Origin: Mycolicibacter sinensis
GTDB lineage: Bacteria > Actinomycetota > Actinomycetes > Mycobacteriales > Mycobacteriaceae
Direction: 5' to 3'
Assembly (NCBI RefSeq): GCF_001667945.1
Contig: NZ_LZJK01000115.1
Span: 1-58,174 of the forward strand
DNA: 58,174 bases
Part shown: positions 26,142 to 34,967 of the stretch, in pieces
How the letters are laid out: every line of letters starts with the position of its first letter
Position numbering within the stretch: the stretch's first letter is position 1
Translations under genes and position numbers: made by a program
The notes under the pieces: generated by a model
The model's database searches: none
The model's input: the letters and a program-made list of their open reading frames with translations, nothing else
Told to the model about the DNA's origin: nothing

Positions 26142-27164
26142 GTGGTGACAGCCACACCCAGCGGCGAGCCCGCCATCGGCTGGCCTTCGCGTTTGTCCAA
26201 GGCCCGGCTGCATTTCGTGACCGGCAAGGGCGGTACCGGCAAGTCGACGGTGGCGGCCGCACTGGCGCTGTCCCTGGCGGCCGGCGGGCGCCGCGTGCTG
26301 CTGGTGGAAGTCGAAGGGCGCCAAGGCATTGCGCAGCTCTTCGATGTGCCGCCGTTGCCACCGGACCCGAGCAAGATCGCGACCGCCGAGGACGGTGGGC
26401 AGGTCGACGCGCTGGCGATGGACATCGAGGCCGCGTTCCTGGAATACCTCGACTTGTTCTACAACCTGGGCATTGCCGGGCGGGCGATGCGACGCGTCGG
26501 GGCGGTCGAGTTCGCCACCACCATTGCGCCGGGCCTGCGCGACGTCATCCTCACCGGCAAGATCAAGTACCACGTGATCCAGACCGACAAGAACAACAAG
26601 CCGGTCTATGACGCGATCGTGGTCGACGCGCCGCCCACCGGCCGGATCGCCCGATTCCTCGACGTCACCAAGGCGGTATCGCAGTTGGCCAAGGGCGGCC
26701 CGGTGCATTCGCAGGCCGAGGGTGTGGTGAAGCTGTTGCACTCCGATCAGACGGCGATCCACCTGGTGACGCTGCTGGAGGCGCTGCCGATGCAGGAGAC
26801 CATCGAGGCCATCGAGGAGCTGCGGGAGCTGGAGTTGCCGATCGGCAGCGTGATCGTCAACCGCGACATCCCCGCGCATCTGGAGCCGGACGATCTGGCC
26901 AAGGCGGCCGAGGGCGTCGTCGACGCCGACGCGGTCCGGGCCGGCCTGGCCGCCGCCGGGATCACCCTGGACGACGACGATTTCGCCGGCCTGCTGACCG
27001 AGACCATCCAGCACGCGACCCGCATCAGCGCTCGCACCGAAACGGCCGAACAGCTCGAGAAGCTCGACGTGCCGCGTCTGCATCTGCCGACGATCACCGA
27101 CGGCGTCGACCTCGGCAGCCTCTACGAGCTCTCCGAGATCCTCGCCCGACAGGGGGTTCGATGA
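26142..27164 (+). CDS. ArsA/Get3-like ATPase A (Rv3679 homologue)
   Basis: This 340-aa P-loop ATPase of the ArsA/Get3 family has Walker [11 protein letters not shown] (about residues 28-37), a deviant KGGTGKS signature lysine, and switch region [14 protein letters not shown]. In M. tuberculosis, Rv3679 and Rv3680 form a Get3-like heteromeric pair (called BagA/BagB) linked to carbon-source fitness. The zinc CxxC of eukaryotic Get3 is not seen. GTG at 26142 is used; GTG at 26145 is equally possible. Its stop overlaps the next gene start (ATGA), so the two subunits are coupled. Confidence 0.9.
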   Translation: MVTATPSGEPAIGWPSRLSKARLHFVTGKGGTGKSTVAAALALSLAAGGRRVLLVEVEGRQGIAQLFDVPPLPPDPSKIATAEDGGQVDALAMDIEAAFLEYLDLFYNLGIAGRAMRRVGAVEFATTIAPGLRDVILTGKIKYHVIQTDKNNKPVYDAIVVDAPPTGRIARFLDVTKAVSQLAKGGPVHSQAEGVVKLLHSDQTAIHLVTLLEALPMQETIEAIEELRELELPIGSVIVNRDIPAHLEPDDLAKAAEGVVDADAVRAGLAAAGITLDDDDFAGLLTETIQHATRISARTETAEQLEKLDVPRLHLPTITDGVDLGSLYELSEILARQGVR

Positions 27165-28315
27165 CACCCGACCCGGCCGGCAAGCCGCTGGCACTGGACA
27201 TGGCCGCCATCCTGGCCGACACCGCCAACCGGGTGGTGGTGTGCTGTGGCGCCGGCGGCGTCGGCAAGACCACCACCGCCGCCGCGATGGCGCTGCGGGC
27301 CGCGGAATACGGCCGCACCGTGGTGGTGCTGACCATCGACCCGGCCCGGCGACTGGCCCAAGCCCTGGGCATCGACGACCTGGGCAACACCCCGCAGCGG
27401 GTGCCGCTGCCCGACGAGGTGCCCGGCGAGCTGCACGCGATGATGCTCGACATGCGCCGCACGTTCGACGAGATGGTGACGCAGTACTCCGGGCCCGAAC
27501 GGGCGGAGGCCATCTTGAACAACCAGTTCTACCAAACGGTGGCCACCTCGCTGTCGGGCACGCAGGAGTACATGGCCATGGAGAAGCTCGGCCAGCTGCT
27601 CTCCGAGGACCGCTGGGATCTGGTGGTGGTCGACACCCCGCCGTCGCGCAACGCCCTGGACTTCCTGGACGCACCGAGGCGACTGGGCAGTTTCATGGAC
27701 AGCCGGCTGTGGAAGCTGCTGCTGGGTCCCGGACGGGGCTTCGGCAAGCTGGTCGCCGGAGCGCTCGGCTTGGCGATGAAGGCGCTCTCGACCGTGCTGG
27801 GTTCTCAGATGCTTTCCGATGCAGCGGGTTTCGTCCAATCGCTGGACGCCACCTTCGGCGGCTTTCGGGAGAAGGCTGACCGCACCTACGAGCTGCTCAA
27901 GCGCCGAGGCACCCAGTTCGTGGTGGTCTCAGCGGCCGAGCCCGATGCGTTGCGGGAGGCGTCGTTCTTCGTCGACCGGCTTTCCTCCGAGCACATGCCG
28001 CTGGCCGGATTGATCCTCAACCGGACCCATCCGATGCTGTGCGAGCTGCCGATCGAGCGCGCCATCGACGCCATCGAGACGCTGCAGGACACCCCGACCG
28101 GCCAGACGGCGTCCGACGGGGCCAAGGCGCTCACCACCGCGGCGTTGCAGATTCACGCCGAACGCGGCGCCACCGCCAAGCGTGAGGTCCGGCTGCTGTC
28201 GCGCTTCACCCGGGCGAACCCGCGCGTGCCCATCGTCGGGGTGCCGTCACTGCCGTTCGACGTCTCCGACCTGGAGGCCCTCGGCGCGATCGCCGACCAG
28301 CTGACCGCGAAGTAG
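27161..28315 (+). CDS. ArsA/Get3-like ATPase B (Rv3680 homologue)
   Basis: This 384-aa partner ATPase has Walker [14 protein letters not shown] (about residues 28-40), which lacks the signature lysine in the second position of its paralogue (AGGVGKT in place of KGGTGKS), plus [17 protein letters not shown] as switch II. A helical subdomain with [20 protein letters not shown] follows. The gene starts at ATG overlapping the previous stop. Asymmetric Walker A motifs in the pair suggest one subunit may differ in catalysis; that is inference. The gene is convergent with whiB4, separated by 24 bases. Confidence 0.9.
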   Translation: MTPDPAGKPLALDMAAILADTANRVVVCCGAGGVGKTTTAAAMALRAAEYGRTVVVLTIDPARRLAQALGIDDLGNTPQRVPLPDEVPGELHAMMLDMRRTFDEMVTQYSGPERAEAILNNQFYQTVATSLSGTQEYMAMEKLGQLLSEDRWDLVVVDTPPSRNALDFLDAPRRLGSFMDSRLWKLLLGPGRGFGKLVAGALGLAMKALSTVLGSQMLSDAAGFVQSLDATFGGFREKADRTYELLKRRGTQFVVVSAAEPDALREASFFVDRLSSEHMPLAGLILNRTHPMLCELPIERAIDAIETLQDTPTGQTASDGAKALTTAALQIHAERGATAKREVRLLSRFTRANPRVPIVGVPSLPFDVSDLEALGAIADQLTAK

Positions 28316-28339
28316 ACGCGAAGAAAGCTCAGCGGCCGT

Positions 28340-28711
28340 TCAGCCGGCGTCGCGTTGTTTGCGCTGGGCGGCGAAGTACTCCCGCCAGGAGGTCACCTCG
28401 GGGTGCTGTTTGAGCAGCGCCCGGCGTTGCCGCTCGGTCATGCCGCCCCATACGCCGAACTCCACCCGGTTGTCCAGGGCGTCGGCCAGGCATTCGAGTA
28501 CCACCGGGCAGTGCCGGCAGATCACCGCCGCCTTGCGCTGGGCGGCACCGCGTACAAAGAGTTCATCCGGGTCAGCGCCTCGGCAGAGCGCCTTGGAGAC
28601 CCAGGCGATCCTGCCCTCGTCCTGCACGCCACGCAGGACGGTTCGGGACGGCTGGGAAGCTGATGCCACTGATGTGCTGGTCTTGTGAACCGCTGGCCGT
28701 GTAACAGACAC
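28340..28711 (-). CDS. whiB4: WhiB4 iron-sulfur redox regulator
   Basis: This 123-aa WhiB-family protein has four cluster cysteines: ALCRGADPDE, then ICRHCPVVLEC (C-x2-C-x5-C). The DNA-interaction turn is GVWGGMTERQRR, followed by a basic tail. In M. tuberculosis WhiB4 (Rv3681c) binds an oxygen-sensitive [4Fe-4S] cluster and, when apo and oxidised, condenses DNA and represses antioxidant genes. GTG at 28711 has a GGAGGATC ribosome binding site. It is divergent from ponA2 across 331 bases. Confidence 0.94.
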   Translation of the reverse strand: MSVTRPAVHKTSTSVASASQPSRTVLRGVQDEGRIAWVSKALCRGADPDELFVRGAAQRKAAVICRHCPVVLECLADALDNRVEFGVWGGMTERQRRALLKQHPEVTSWREYFAAQRKQRDAG

Positions 28712-29042
28712 TGACGATCCTCCGTCCCGGCCGCCCCGGCAGCCACCTATTCAACATCAACGCCGACCGCTATTGCGATCTACGCCACATCGTGTCATCA
28801 GTGTTACCTGAATCGCACTCGATGTCCAAGTTAGGTGGTCAGGTGGCATCTGCGCAACCGGTAGAAGCGCCCTTTTTTGGGACAACCGTGCCGTCCGATC
28901 ATGATCTGCGGGGCTATCGGCCCTCGCGAGCGTTCCCGACCCGGCTTTTTCTGACGCCGGCGACAACTGCCTGGATCCGGCGTTCGGGGTCTGCTGGGGA
29001 CTTCGGTGAGCGTCACCGGCCACCGGCGTTACTGTGTTAGCC
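28712..29042. other. whiB4-ponA2 divergent promoter region
   Basis: This holds no credible gene; frames within it have no ribosome binding site or family features. It must carry promoters for whiB4 (leftward) and ponA2 (rightward). A perfect palindrome GATCATGATC lies at 28897-28906, and a T6 run lies at about 28873-28878. I see no strong -35/-10 pair for either gene. Confidence 0.6.
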
Positions 29043-31469
29043 ATGTCGGAGCGTCCCCCGACCGGCCCAACCGTGCTCAAACTGGCCGGGTGTTGTTTGC
29101 TCGCCGCCGTGCTCCTTGCGGCGTTGCTGTTCCCGGTCGCGGGCGGGATCGGCCTGATGTCCAATCGCGCCTCCGACGTGGTGGCCAACGGCTCGGCCCA
29201 GTTGGTCAACGGCGACGTGCCGGCGGTGACGACGATGGTCGACGCCAAGGGCAACACAATCGCGTGGCTGTACTCCCAGCGCCGATTCGAGGTTCCCAGC
29301 GAAAAGATCGCCGACACGATGAAGTTGGCGATCGTCTCCATCGAGGACAAGCGGTTCGCCGAGCACAGCGGTGTCGACTGGAAGGGCACGCTGACCGGGC
29401 TGGCCGGCTACGCCTCCGGGGATATCGACACCCGCGGCGGCTCGACACTGGAGCAGCAGTACATCAAGAACTACCAGTTGCTGGTGCTGGCCCAGACCGA
29501 CGCCGAGAAGCGCGCCGCGATCGAGACCACCCCGGCGCGCAAGCTGCGCGAGATCCGGATGGCGCTCACCCTGGACCGCACCTTCAGCAAGCCGCAGATC
29601 CTGACCCGCTACCTCAACCTGGTGTCGTTCGGCAATAACTCCTTCGGTATCCAGGATGCGGCCCAGACCTACTTCGGGGTCGACGCCTCGGACCTGAACT
29701 GGCAGCAGGCGGCGCTGCTGGCCGGGATGGTGCAGTCGACCAGCGCGCTGAACCCCTACACCAATCCCGAGGGCGCGCTGGCACGGCGAAACCTGGTGCT
29801 GGACACCATGATCGAGAACCTGCCCGACCAGGCCGACGCGTTGCGGGCGGCCAAACAGGAGCCGCTGGGCATCCTGCCGCAACCCAACGAGTTGCCGCGA
29901 GGCTGCATCGCGGCCGGCGACCGGGCCTTCTTCTGCGACTACGTGCAGGAATACCTGGCGCGGGCCGGCATCAGCAAGGAGCAGGTGGCCCGCGGCGGGT
30001 ATGTCATCCACACCACGCTGGACCCCGACGTGCAGGGCTCGGTCAAGCAGGCGATCGACAGTTTCGCCAACCCGAACGTGCAGGGCATCGCCAGCGTGAT
30101 GAGCGTGATCAAACCCGGCAGCGACGCGCACCCGGTGCTGGCGATGGCCAGCAACCGCACCTACGGGCTCAACGGCGAGATCGGCGAAACCATGCGGCCC
30201 CAACCGTTCTCGCTGGTCGGAGACGGTGCCGGGTCGATCTTCAAGACGTTTACGGTGGCCGCGGCGCTGGAGATGGGCATGGGAATCAGCGCCGAACTCG
30301 ATGTGCCCGGCCGGTTCCAGACCAAGGGCATGGGCTCAGGCGGTGCCAAGGGCTGCCCCAAGGAGACCTGGTGCGTGGTGAACGTCGCCCCCTACCGCTC
30401 GCCGATGAACGTCACCACGGCGCTGGCCACCTCGCCGAACACCGCATTCGCCAAACTCATCTCCCAGGTCGGGGTGGGCCGCACCGTCGACATGGCGATC
30501 AAGCTGGGGCTGCGCTCCTACGCCGATCCGGGCACCGCCCGCGACTACGACCCGGACAGCAACGAGAGCCTGGCCGACTTCGTCAAACGCCAGAACCTGG
30601 GCTCGTTCACCCTGGGCCCGATCGAAGTCAACGCACTGGAGCTGTCCAACGTCGCCGCCACCTTGGCCTCCGGCGGCATCTGGTGCCCGCCGAACCCGAT
30701 CGACAAGGTCTTCGACCGCAACGGCAACGAGGTAGCCGTCACCACCGAGACCTGTGACCGGGTGGTTCCCGAGGGGCTGGCCAACACCTTGGCCAACGCG
30801 TTGAGCAAAGACATCGCCGGCGGTGGCACCGCGGCGCCCGCGGCCGGTTCGGTGGGCTGGGACCTGCCGATGGCCGGCAAGACCGGCACCACCGAGGCGC
30901 ACCGGTCCTCGGGCTTCCTGGGATTCACCAACCGCTACGCGGCGGCGAACTACATCTTCGACGACTCCAGCTCGCCGTCAGACCTGTGCTCGTTCCCGCT
31001 GCGGCACTGCGGCGACGGCGATCTGTACGGCGGCAACGAGCCGGCCCGGACCTGGTTCGCCGCGATGAAGCCGATCGCCACCGACTTCGGCGACGTCGTC
31101 ATGCCGCCGACCGACCCGCGCTACGTCGACGGCGGGCCCAACTCGCGGGTGCCCAGCGTGGTCGGCCTGGACATCGACGCCGCGCGGGCCCGTCTCAAGG
31201 AGGTCGGCTTCCAGGTCGCCGACCAACCGAACTGGGTCAACAGCAGCGCCCGCTCCGGAGCGGTGGTGGGCACCTCGCCTAACGGACAGACCATTCCCGG
31301 GTCGATCATCACCATCGAGGTCAGCAACGGCATCCCGCCGCCACCACCGCCGCCGCCGGAGGGCATGCCCCCGCCGGTGGGCTCGACCGTGGTCGAAATT
31401 CCGGGGCTGCCGCCGATCACCATTCCGCTGCTGCCACCGCCGGCCCCCGGGCAGCCGCTGCCGCCGTAA
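29043..31469 (+). CDS. ponA2: Bifunctional class A penicillin-binding protein PonA2
   Basis: This 808-aa inner-membrane peptidoglycan synthase has one N-terminal helix (CCLLAAVLLAALLFPVAGGI), a GT51 glycosyltransferase domain starting at SIEDKRFAEHSGVDW, and a transpeptidase domain with SxxK (GSIFK), SxN (TSPNTAF) and GKTGTTEAH. A PASTA domain (VPSVVGLDIDAARARLKEVG) and a Pro-rich C-terminus follow. It corresponds to Rv3682, which supports survival under nutrient or oxygen stress. ATG at 29043 is preferred to GTG 29034, because family members start with the short cytoplasmic leader before the helix. It has no close coupling to the next gene. Confidence 0.95.
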   Translation: MSERPPTGPTVLKLAGCCLLAAVLLAALLFPVAGGIGLMSNRASDVVANGSAQLVNGDVPAVTTMVDAKGNTIAWLYSQRRFEVPSEKIADTMKLAIVSIEDKRFAEHSGVDWKGTLTGLAGYASGDIDTRGGSTLEQQYIKNYQLLVLAQTDAEKRAAIETTPARKLREIRMALTLDRTFSKPQILTRYLNLVSFGNNSFGIQDAAQTYFGVDASDLNWQQAALLAGMVQSTSALNPYTNPEGALARRNLVLDTMIENLPDQADALRAAKQEPLGILPQPNELPRGCIAAGDRAFFCDYVQEYLARAGISKEQVARGGYVIHTTLDPDVQGSVKQAIDSFANPNVQGIASVMSVIKPGSDAHPVLAMASNRTYGLNGEIGETMRPQPFSLVGDGAGSIFKTFTVAAALEMGMGISAELDVPGRFQTKGMGSGGAKGCPKETWCVVNVAPYRSPMNVTTALATSPNTAFAKLISQVGVGRTVDMAIKLGLRSYADPGTARDYDPDSNESLADFVKRQNLGSFTLGPIEVNALELSNVAATLASGGIWCPPNPIDKVFDRNGNEVAVTTETCDRVVPEGLANTLANALSKDIAGGGTAAPAAGSVGWDLPMAGKTGTTEAHRSSGFLGFTNRYAAANYIFDDSSSPSDLCSFPLRHCGDGDLYGGNEPARTWFAAMKPIATDFGDVVMPPTDPRYVDGGPNSRVPSVVGLDIDAARARLKEVGFQVADQPNWVNSSARSGAVVGTSPNGQTIPGSIITIEVSNGIPPPPPPPPEGMPPPVGSTVVEIPGLPPITIPLLPPPAPGQPLPP

Positions 31470-31507
31470 CCGCGGAGCGTCTGCTGCGGCGCAGTAGGCT
31501 GAAACCC

Positions 31508-32470
31508 ATGGCTGCATCACCTGCCCTGACCCGGTCCCTCGTCGCCGCATCGGCCGCGCTCGGACCGGCGGCCCTCGTGGCGTACGGCGCGATCATCGAA
31601 CGCAATGCCTTCGTGGTGCGTGAGGCGACGATGCCGGTGCTGACGCCGGGCTCGTCACCGTTGCGGGTGCTGCACATCAGCGACATCCACATGCGGCCCG
31701 GCCAGCGCCGCAAACAGGCGTGGCTGCGTGAGCTGGTCCGGCTGGAACCGGACCTGGTGGTCAACACCGGCGACAACCTGGCCCACCCCAAGGCGGTGCC
31801 GGCCGTGGTGCAGGCGCTGGGCGATCTGCTGTCGGTGCCGGGGGTGTTCGTCTTCGGCAGCAACGACTACTTCGGGCCGCGGCCCAAGAATCCGGCGAAG
31901 TATCTGACCAAGCCGACGCATCGCGTCTACGGCACCCCGCTGCCGTGGCAGGACCTGCGCGCGGCGTTCACCGAACGCGGCTGGCTGGACCTGACCCACA
32001 ACCGTCGCGAATTCGACGTGGCCGGGCTGCGGATCGCCGCCGCGGGCGTCGACGACCCACACATCGAACGGGACCGCTACGACACCATCGCCGGCCCGGT
32101 CGACCCGACGGCCAATCTGCGGCTCGGGCTGACCCACTCGCCGGAGCCGCGGGTGCTGGACCGCTTCGCCGCCGACGGCTACCAGCTGGTGATGGCCGGC
32201 CACACCCACGGCGGGCAGCTGTGCCTGCCGTTCTACGGGGCACTGGTGACCAACTGCGGCCTGGACCGGTCCCGGGTCAAGGGGCCGTCGCAGTGGGGCG
32301 CCGACATGCGCCTGCACGTCTCGGCGGGGATCGGCACCTCGCCGTACGCGCCGGTGCGCTTCGCCTGCCGCCCGGAGGCCAGCCTGCTGACCCTGGTCCC
32401 CGCGCCGACCGGCGGCGACGACTCTCGCCTCAGCCGCGGCTCCACGCAGCCGTCCGTGTCGGCCCGTTGA
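31508..32470 (+). CDS. Metallophosphoesterase (Rv3683 homologue)
   Basis: This 320-aa calcineurin-like phosphoesterase has the dimetal motifs [20 protein letters not shown] (in place of the usual GNHD), LTHSPEP and AGHTHGGQ in order. A possible N-terminal membrane segment ([20 protein letters not shown]) suggests membrane attachment facing outward, like YkuE-type enzymes. The substrate is unknown; phospholipid or nucleotide hydrolysis are options. The stop overlaps the TTG start of the next gene (TTGA). Confidence 0.88.
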   Translation: MAASPALTRSLVAASAALGPAALVAYGAIIERNAFVVREATMPVLTPGSSPLRVLHISDIHMRPGQRRKQAWLRELVRLEPDLVVNTGDNLAHPKAVPAVVQALGDLLSVPGVFVFGSNDYFGPRPKNPAKYLTKPTHRVYGTPLPWQDLRAAFTERGWLDLTHNRREFDVAGLRIAAAGVDDPHIERDRYDTIAGPVDPTANLRLGLTHSPEPRVLDRFAADGYQLVMAGHTHGGQLCLPFYGALVTNCGLDRSRVKGPSQWGADMRLHVSAGIGTSPYAPVRFACRPEASLLTLVPAPTGGDDSRLSRGSTQPSVSAR

Positions 32471-33573
32471 CCGCACGGGTTGCCGACCACGGGCACCCAC
32501 GGCGCTGGGCCGACAACGCGATCCGGCTGATCGAGGCCGACGCGCGGCGCAGTGCCGACACCCACCTGCTGCGCTATCCGCTGCCGTCGGCGTGGGCTGC
32601 CGACGCGGATGTGGCGCTGTATCTCAAGGACGAGACCACCCACATCACCGGCAGCCTCAAGCACCGGCTGGCCCGCTCACTGTTCCTCTACGGGCTGTGC
32701 AACGGCTGGATCGCCGAGGGCACCACGGTGGTGGAGGCCTCGTCGGGGTCGACGGCGGTGTCGGAGGCTTATTTCGCTGCCCTGCTGGGCCTGCCGTTCG
32801 TCGCGGTGATGCCGGCCTCGACCAGCGCCTCGAAGGTGGCGTTGATCGAGGCGCAGGGCGGGCGGTGTCATTTCGTGGAGCATTCGGCCGACGTCTACGC
32901 CGAAGCCGAGCGGATCGCCGCCGAGAGCGGCGGGCACTACCTGGATCAGTTCACCAATGCCGAGCGGGCCACCGACTGGCGCGGCAACAACAACATCGCC
33001 GAATCGATCTTCTCCCAGCTGCGCGACGAAGCCCACCCGATCCCGGACTGGGTCGTGGTCGGGGCCGGCACCGGTGGCACCAGCGCGACGATCGGGCGTT
33101 ACATCCGGTATCGCCGCCACCCGACCCGGCTGTGTGTGGTCGACCCGGAGCGTTCGGCGTTCTATCCGGCCTACGAGCAGTGCCGGTCTGACGTGGTGAT
33201 CGAGGAGTCCTCGCGCATCGAGGGCATCGGACGGCCGCGGGTGGAGCCGTCGTTCCTACCGGATGTGGTGGACCGGATGGTGGCGGTACCCGACGCGGCC
33301 TCGGTGGCCACCATGCGGCACGTCAGCGCGGTGCTGGGCCGGCGGGTGGGCGCCTCGACGGGCACCAATGTGTGGGGGGCGTTCGGGTTGCTGGCCGAGA
33401 TGGTCGCCGACGGGCGCAGCGGGTCGGTGGTGACCGTGCTGGCCGACAGCGGCGACCGCTACGCCGACACCTACTTCTGCGACGACTGGGTGGCGCAGCA
33501 AGGGCTGGACACCGCCGGTCCGGCCGCGGTGCTGGCCGGGTTCGAGCGGTCCTGCCGCTTCGCGTTCGCCTGA
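32467..33573 (+). CDS. cds1: L-cysteine desulfhydrase Cds1 (PLP-dependent)
   Basis: This 368-aa fold-type II PLP enzyme of the cysteine synthase/threonine synthase family is homologous to Rv3684. The Schiff-base lysine is in [10 protein letters not shown], the phosphate-binding loop is [10 protein letters not shown], and the substrate loop is SSGSTAVS. In M. tuberculosis Cds1 releases H2S from cysteine and affects respiration and redox balance. The start appears to be TTG at 32467 overlapping the previous stop; no ATG or GTG lies nearby in frame. A different PLP-dependent beta-elimination activity cannot be excluded from sequence. Confidence 0.88.
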   Translation: MTARVADHGHPRRWADNAIRLIEADARRSADTHLLRYPLPSAWAADADVALYLKDETTHITGSLKHRLARSLFLYGLCNGWIAEGTTVVEASSGSTAVSEAYFAALLGLPFVAVMPASTSASKVALIEAQGGRCHFVEHSADVYAEAERIAAESGGHYLDQFTNAERATDWRGNNNIAESIFSQLRDEAHPIPDWVVVGAGTGGTSATIGRYIRYRRHPTRLCVVDPERSAFYPAYEQCRSDVVIEESSRIEGIGRPRVEPSFLPDVVDRMVAVPDAASVATMRHVSAVLGRRVGASTGTNVWGAFGLLAEMVADGRSGSVVTVLADSGDRYADTYFCDDWVAQQGLDTAGPAAVLAGFERSCRFAFA

Positions 33574-33668
33574 GCCCCCTCTTCGGCGGTGTCAGGGTTG
33601 GTGGCCACCAGCCACAGCGCAGCCAGAGCGAAGAACCCGGCATACACCGCGCCGCCCAACAGCGTCAT
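33471..33668 (-). CDS. Small membrane protein, antisense to the cds1 3' end
   Basis: This is a 65-aa minus-strand frame starting at ATG 33668, preceded by GGGAG seven bases upstream, which is a good ribosome binding site. The first 22 residues form a clean membrane helix ([20 protein letters not shown]), then a hydrophilic tail. About half the frame lies opposite cds1, so the tail composition may reflect antisense reading. I do not recognise the family. The helix and ribosome binding site argue that it is real. Confidence 0.5.
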   Translation of the reverse strand: MTLLGGAVYAGFFALAALWLVATNPDTAEEGAQANAKRQDRSNPASTAAGPAVSSPCCATQSSQK

Positions 33669-33952
33669 GATCTGGCTCCCTTGCTAAACGTTATTAGCCA
33701 GTCTGCCTAGTCTTGGCTGTGTTTGCAGCTCCCCACGCCGGAATGTGGGGCGTTTCATGCTGCTGGCAGCGGGGTGACCTGCGCCGCGAGGGAGCTTGCT
33801 GCCGCCCAGCTCCCCCGTGACGCCGGCGGGGAACTAGGTGATAGTTGCCCGCCTTTGCGCGACAACTCGACGCTGACGGGGCGGGCAGATCTCCGCATGG
33901 GCAGTGCGTTTGGGTGGCTGCGGGGGCGGTGCGATACGCTGTCGTGGCTTCA

Positions 33953-34026
33953 CGGGGTGTGGCGCAGCTTGGTAGCGTGCTTCGTTCGGGACGAAGAGGT
34001 CGTGGGTTCGAATCCCGCCACCCCGA
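33953..34026 (+). tRNA. tRNA-Pro(CGG)
   Basis: This is a 74-nt cloverleaf. The acceptor stem CGGGGTG (33953-33959) pairs with CACCCCG (34019-34025), with discriminator A. The anticodon arm CTTCG-TTCGGGA-CGAAG reads CGG in the loop, decoding CCG proline. The T arm contains GGTTCGAATCC. CCA is not encoded. Its position after cds1 matches proT in M. tuberculosis. Confidence 0.95.
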
Positions 34027-34320
34027 CTCAGGTTGTTGCAGGTAGAGGGCTCCGACTGGTCAATCCGGTCAGGGGCCCTTTTCCGTCGCGGTCCGCAGTA
34101 GCTTTCAGCGCCTTCCGGCGAGCCGAGTCGAGAGCGACCTACACCTGCTCCAGAGCGGAAACAGTCGACGACCGCGTCATCGCGTGTGGCGGGGGTGCTG
34201 TAGCCCGTCTTGCGCCCCGCGGTGCTGGGCACGCCTTGGGCTGTGCATCACGGCAGGGTCGCGTAGGTTTTTAGAGCATCAGTATCCGAGAACTCCACGC
34301 AGCATTCAACGAAAGTCATC
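34027..34320. other. Region after tRNA-Pro, no gene seen
   Basis: These 294 bases between the tRNA and the DUF3297 gene contain no frame with a ribosome binding site or family features. Downstream sides of tRNA genes are common integration sites, but I see neither an integrase nor a duplicated tRNA 3' end here. Confidence 0.5.
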
Positions 34321-34578
34321 ATGTCCGAGGACCAGAGCACAGACGTTCCACCCAATCACCTCTCCGTCGATCCGCGCAGCGCCTTCTATAACGAAGAGAC
34401 GCTCCGCCGCGGCGTGGGTATTCGCTTCAACGGCGCCGAGAAAACCAATGTGCACGAATACAACGTGGCCGAGGGTTGGGTGCGGGTGGAAGTCCCCACC
34501 GCCAAGGATCGCCGCGGAAATCCGATGGTCGTCAAGCTCAGCGGCACGGTTGAACCGTATTTCCGCCCCGCGGAGTAG
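34321..34578 (+). CDS. DUF3297 family protein
   Basis: This is an 85-aa soluble protein. It begins with a hydrophilic stretch, then SVDPRSAFYNEETLRRGVGI and RFNGAEKTNVHEYNVAEGWV, and ends KLSGTVEPYFRPAE. This is the pattern of the DUF3297 family, a small beta protein common in proteobacteria and actinobacteria with unknown function. The ATG start follows a weak purine run. It appears to be a single-gene unit. Confidence 0.85.
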   Translation: MSEDQSTDVPPNHLSVDPRSAFYNEETLRRGVGIRFNGAEKTNVHEYNVAEGWVRVEVPTAKDRRGNPMVVKLSGTVEPYFRPAE

Positions 34579-34829
34579 CGGGTGCCCCTGATTTGGCGCC
34601 GCGGTTCTAGGTTCGACGGACCGTGCCGAGGCGAGCCGGTCACCCCAACGATCGAACAGCGGTTCGGCCCGCTGGCGGAGCGCCAGATGTGCGTCAAAGC
34701 TGTGTCGATAGCCGGAATCCCACGACCGCGGACGGGTACGGCGGTGGACCGGCACGGGGGCGAGACGCCAGGAATTCCGCTTCGATCATGATGTCGGCTG
34801 CGGCGGCACCGGCCTACCCTGGACACGTG

Positions 34830-34922
34830 ATGGAAGTACTCCCGTGGGTGGTTCCGATCATCGCGATCCTGGTCATCGTCAGCGTCCTGATCGCGCTCTC
34901 GGCGCACTTCAACCACGACTGA
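34830..34922 (+). CDS. Very small membrane peptide (30 aa)
   Basis: ATG at 34830 opens a 30-residue peptide with one membrane helix (VVPIIAILVIVSVLIALSAH) and a short FNHD tail. Codon use (GTC, ATC, CTG, third-position C/G) is typical of coding DNA here, and the frame just upstream is not protein-like. There is no strong ribosome binding site. Function and family are unknown; it could be chance. Confidence 0.4.
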   Translation: MEVLPWVVPIIAILVIVSVLIALSAHFNHD

Positions 34923-34967
34923 GCAGCACGCGGCCCAGCGGTATCCAGGTGGGGACTCCCGGGACCG

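Noticed and set aside
34027..34320. tRNA-Pro flank as a possible integration site
   Set aside because: No integrase, no duplicated tRNA 3' end and no accessory genes follow; synteny continues normally.
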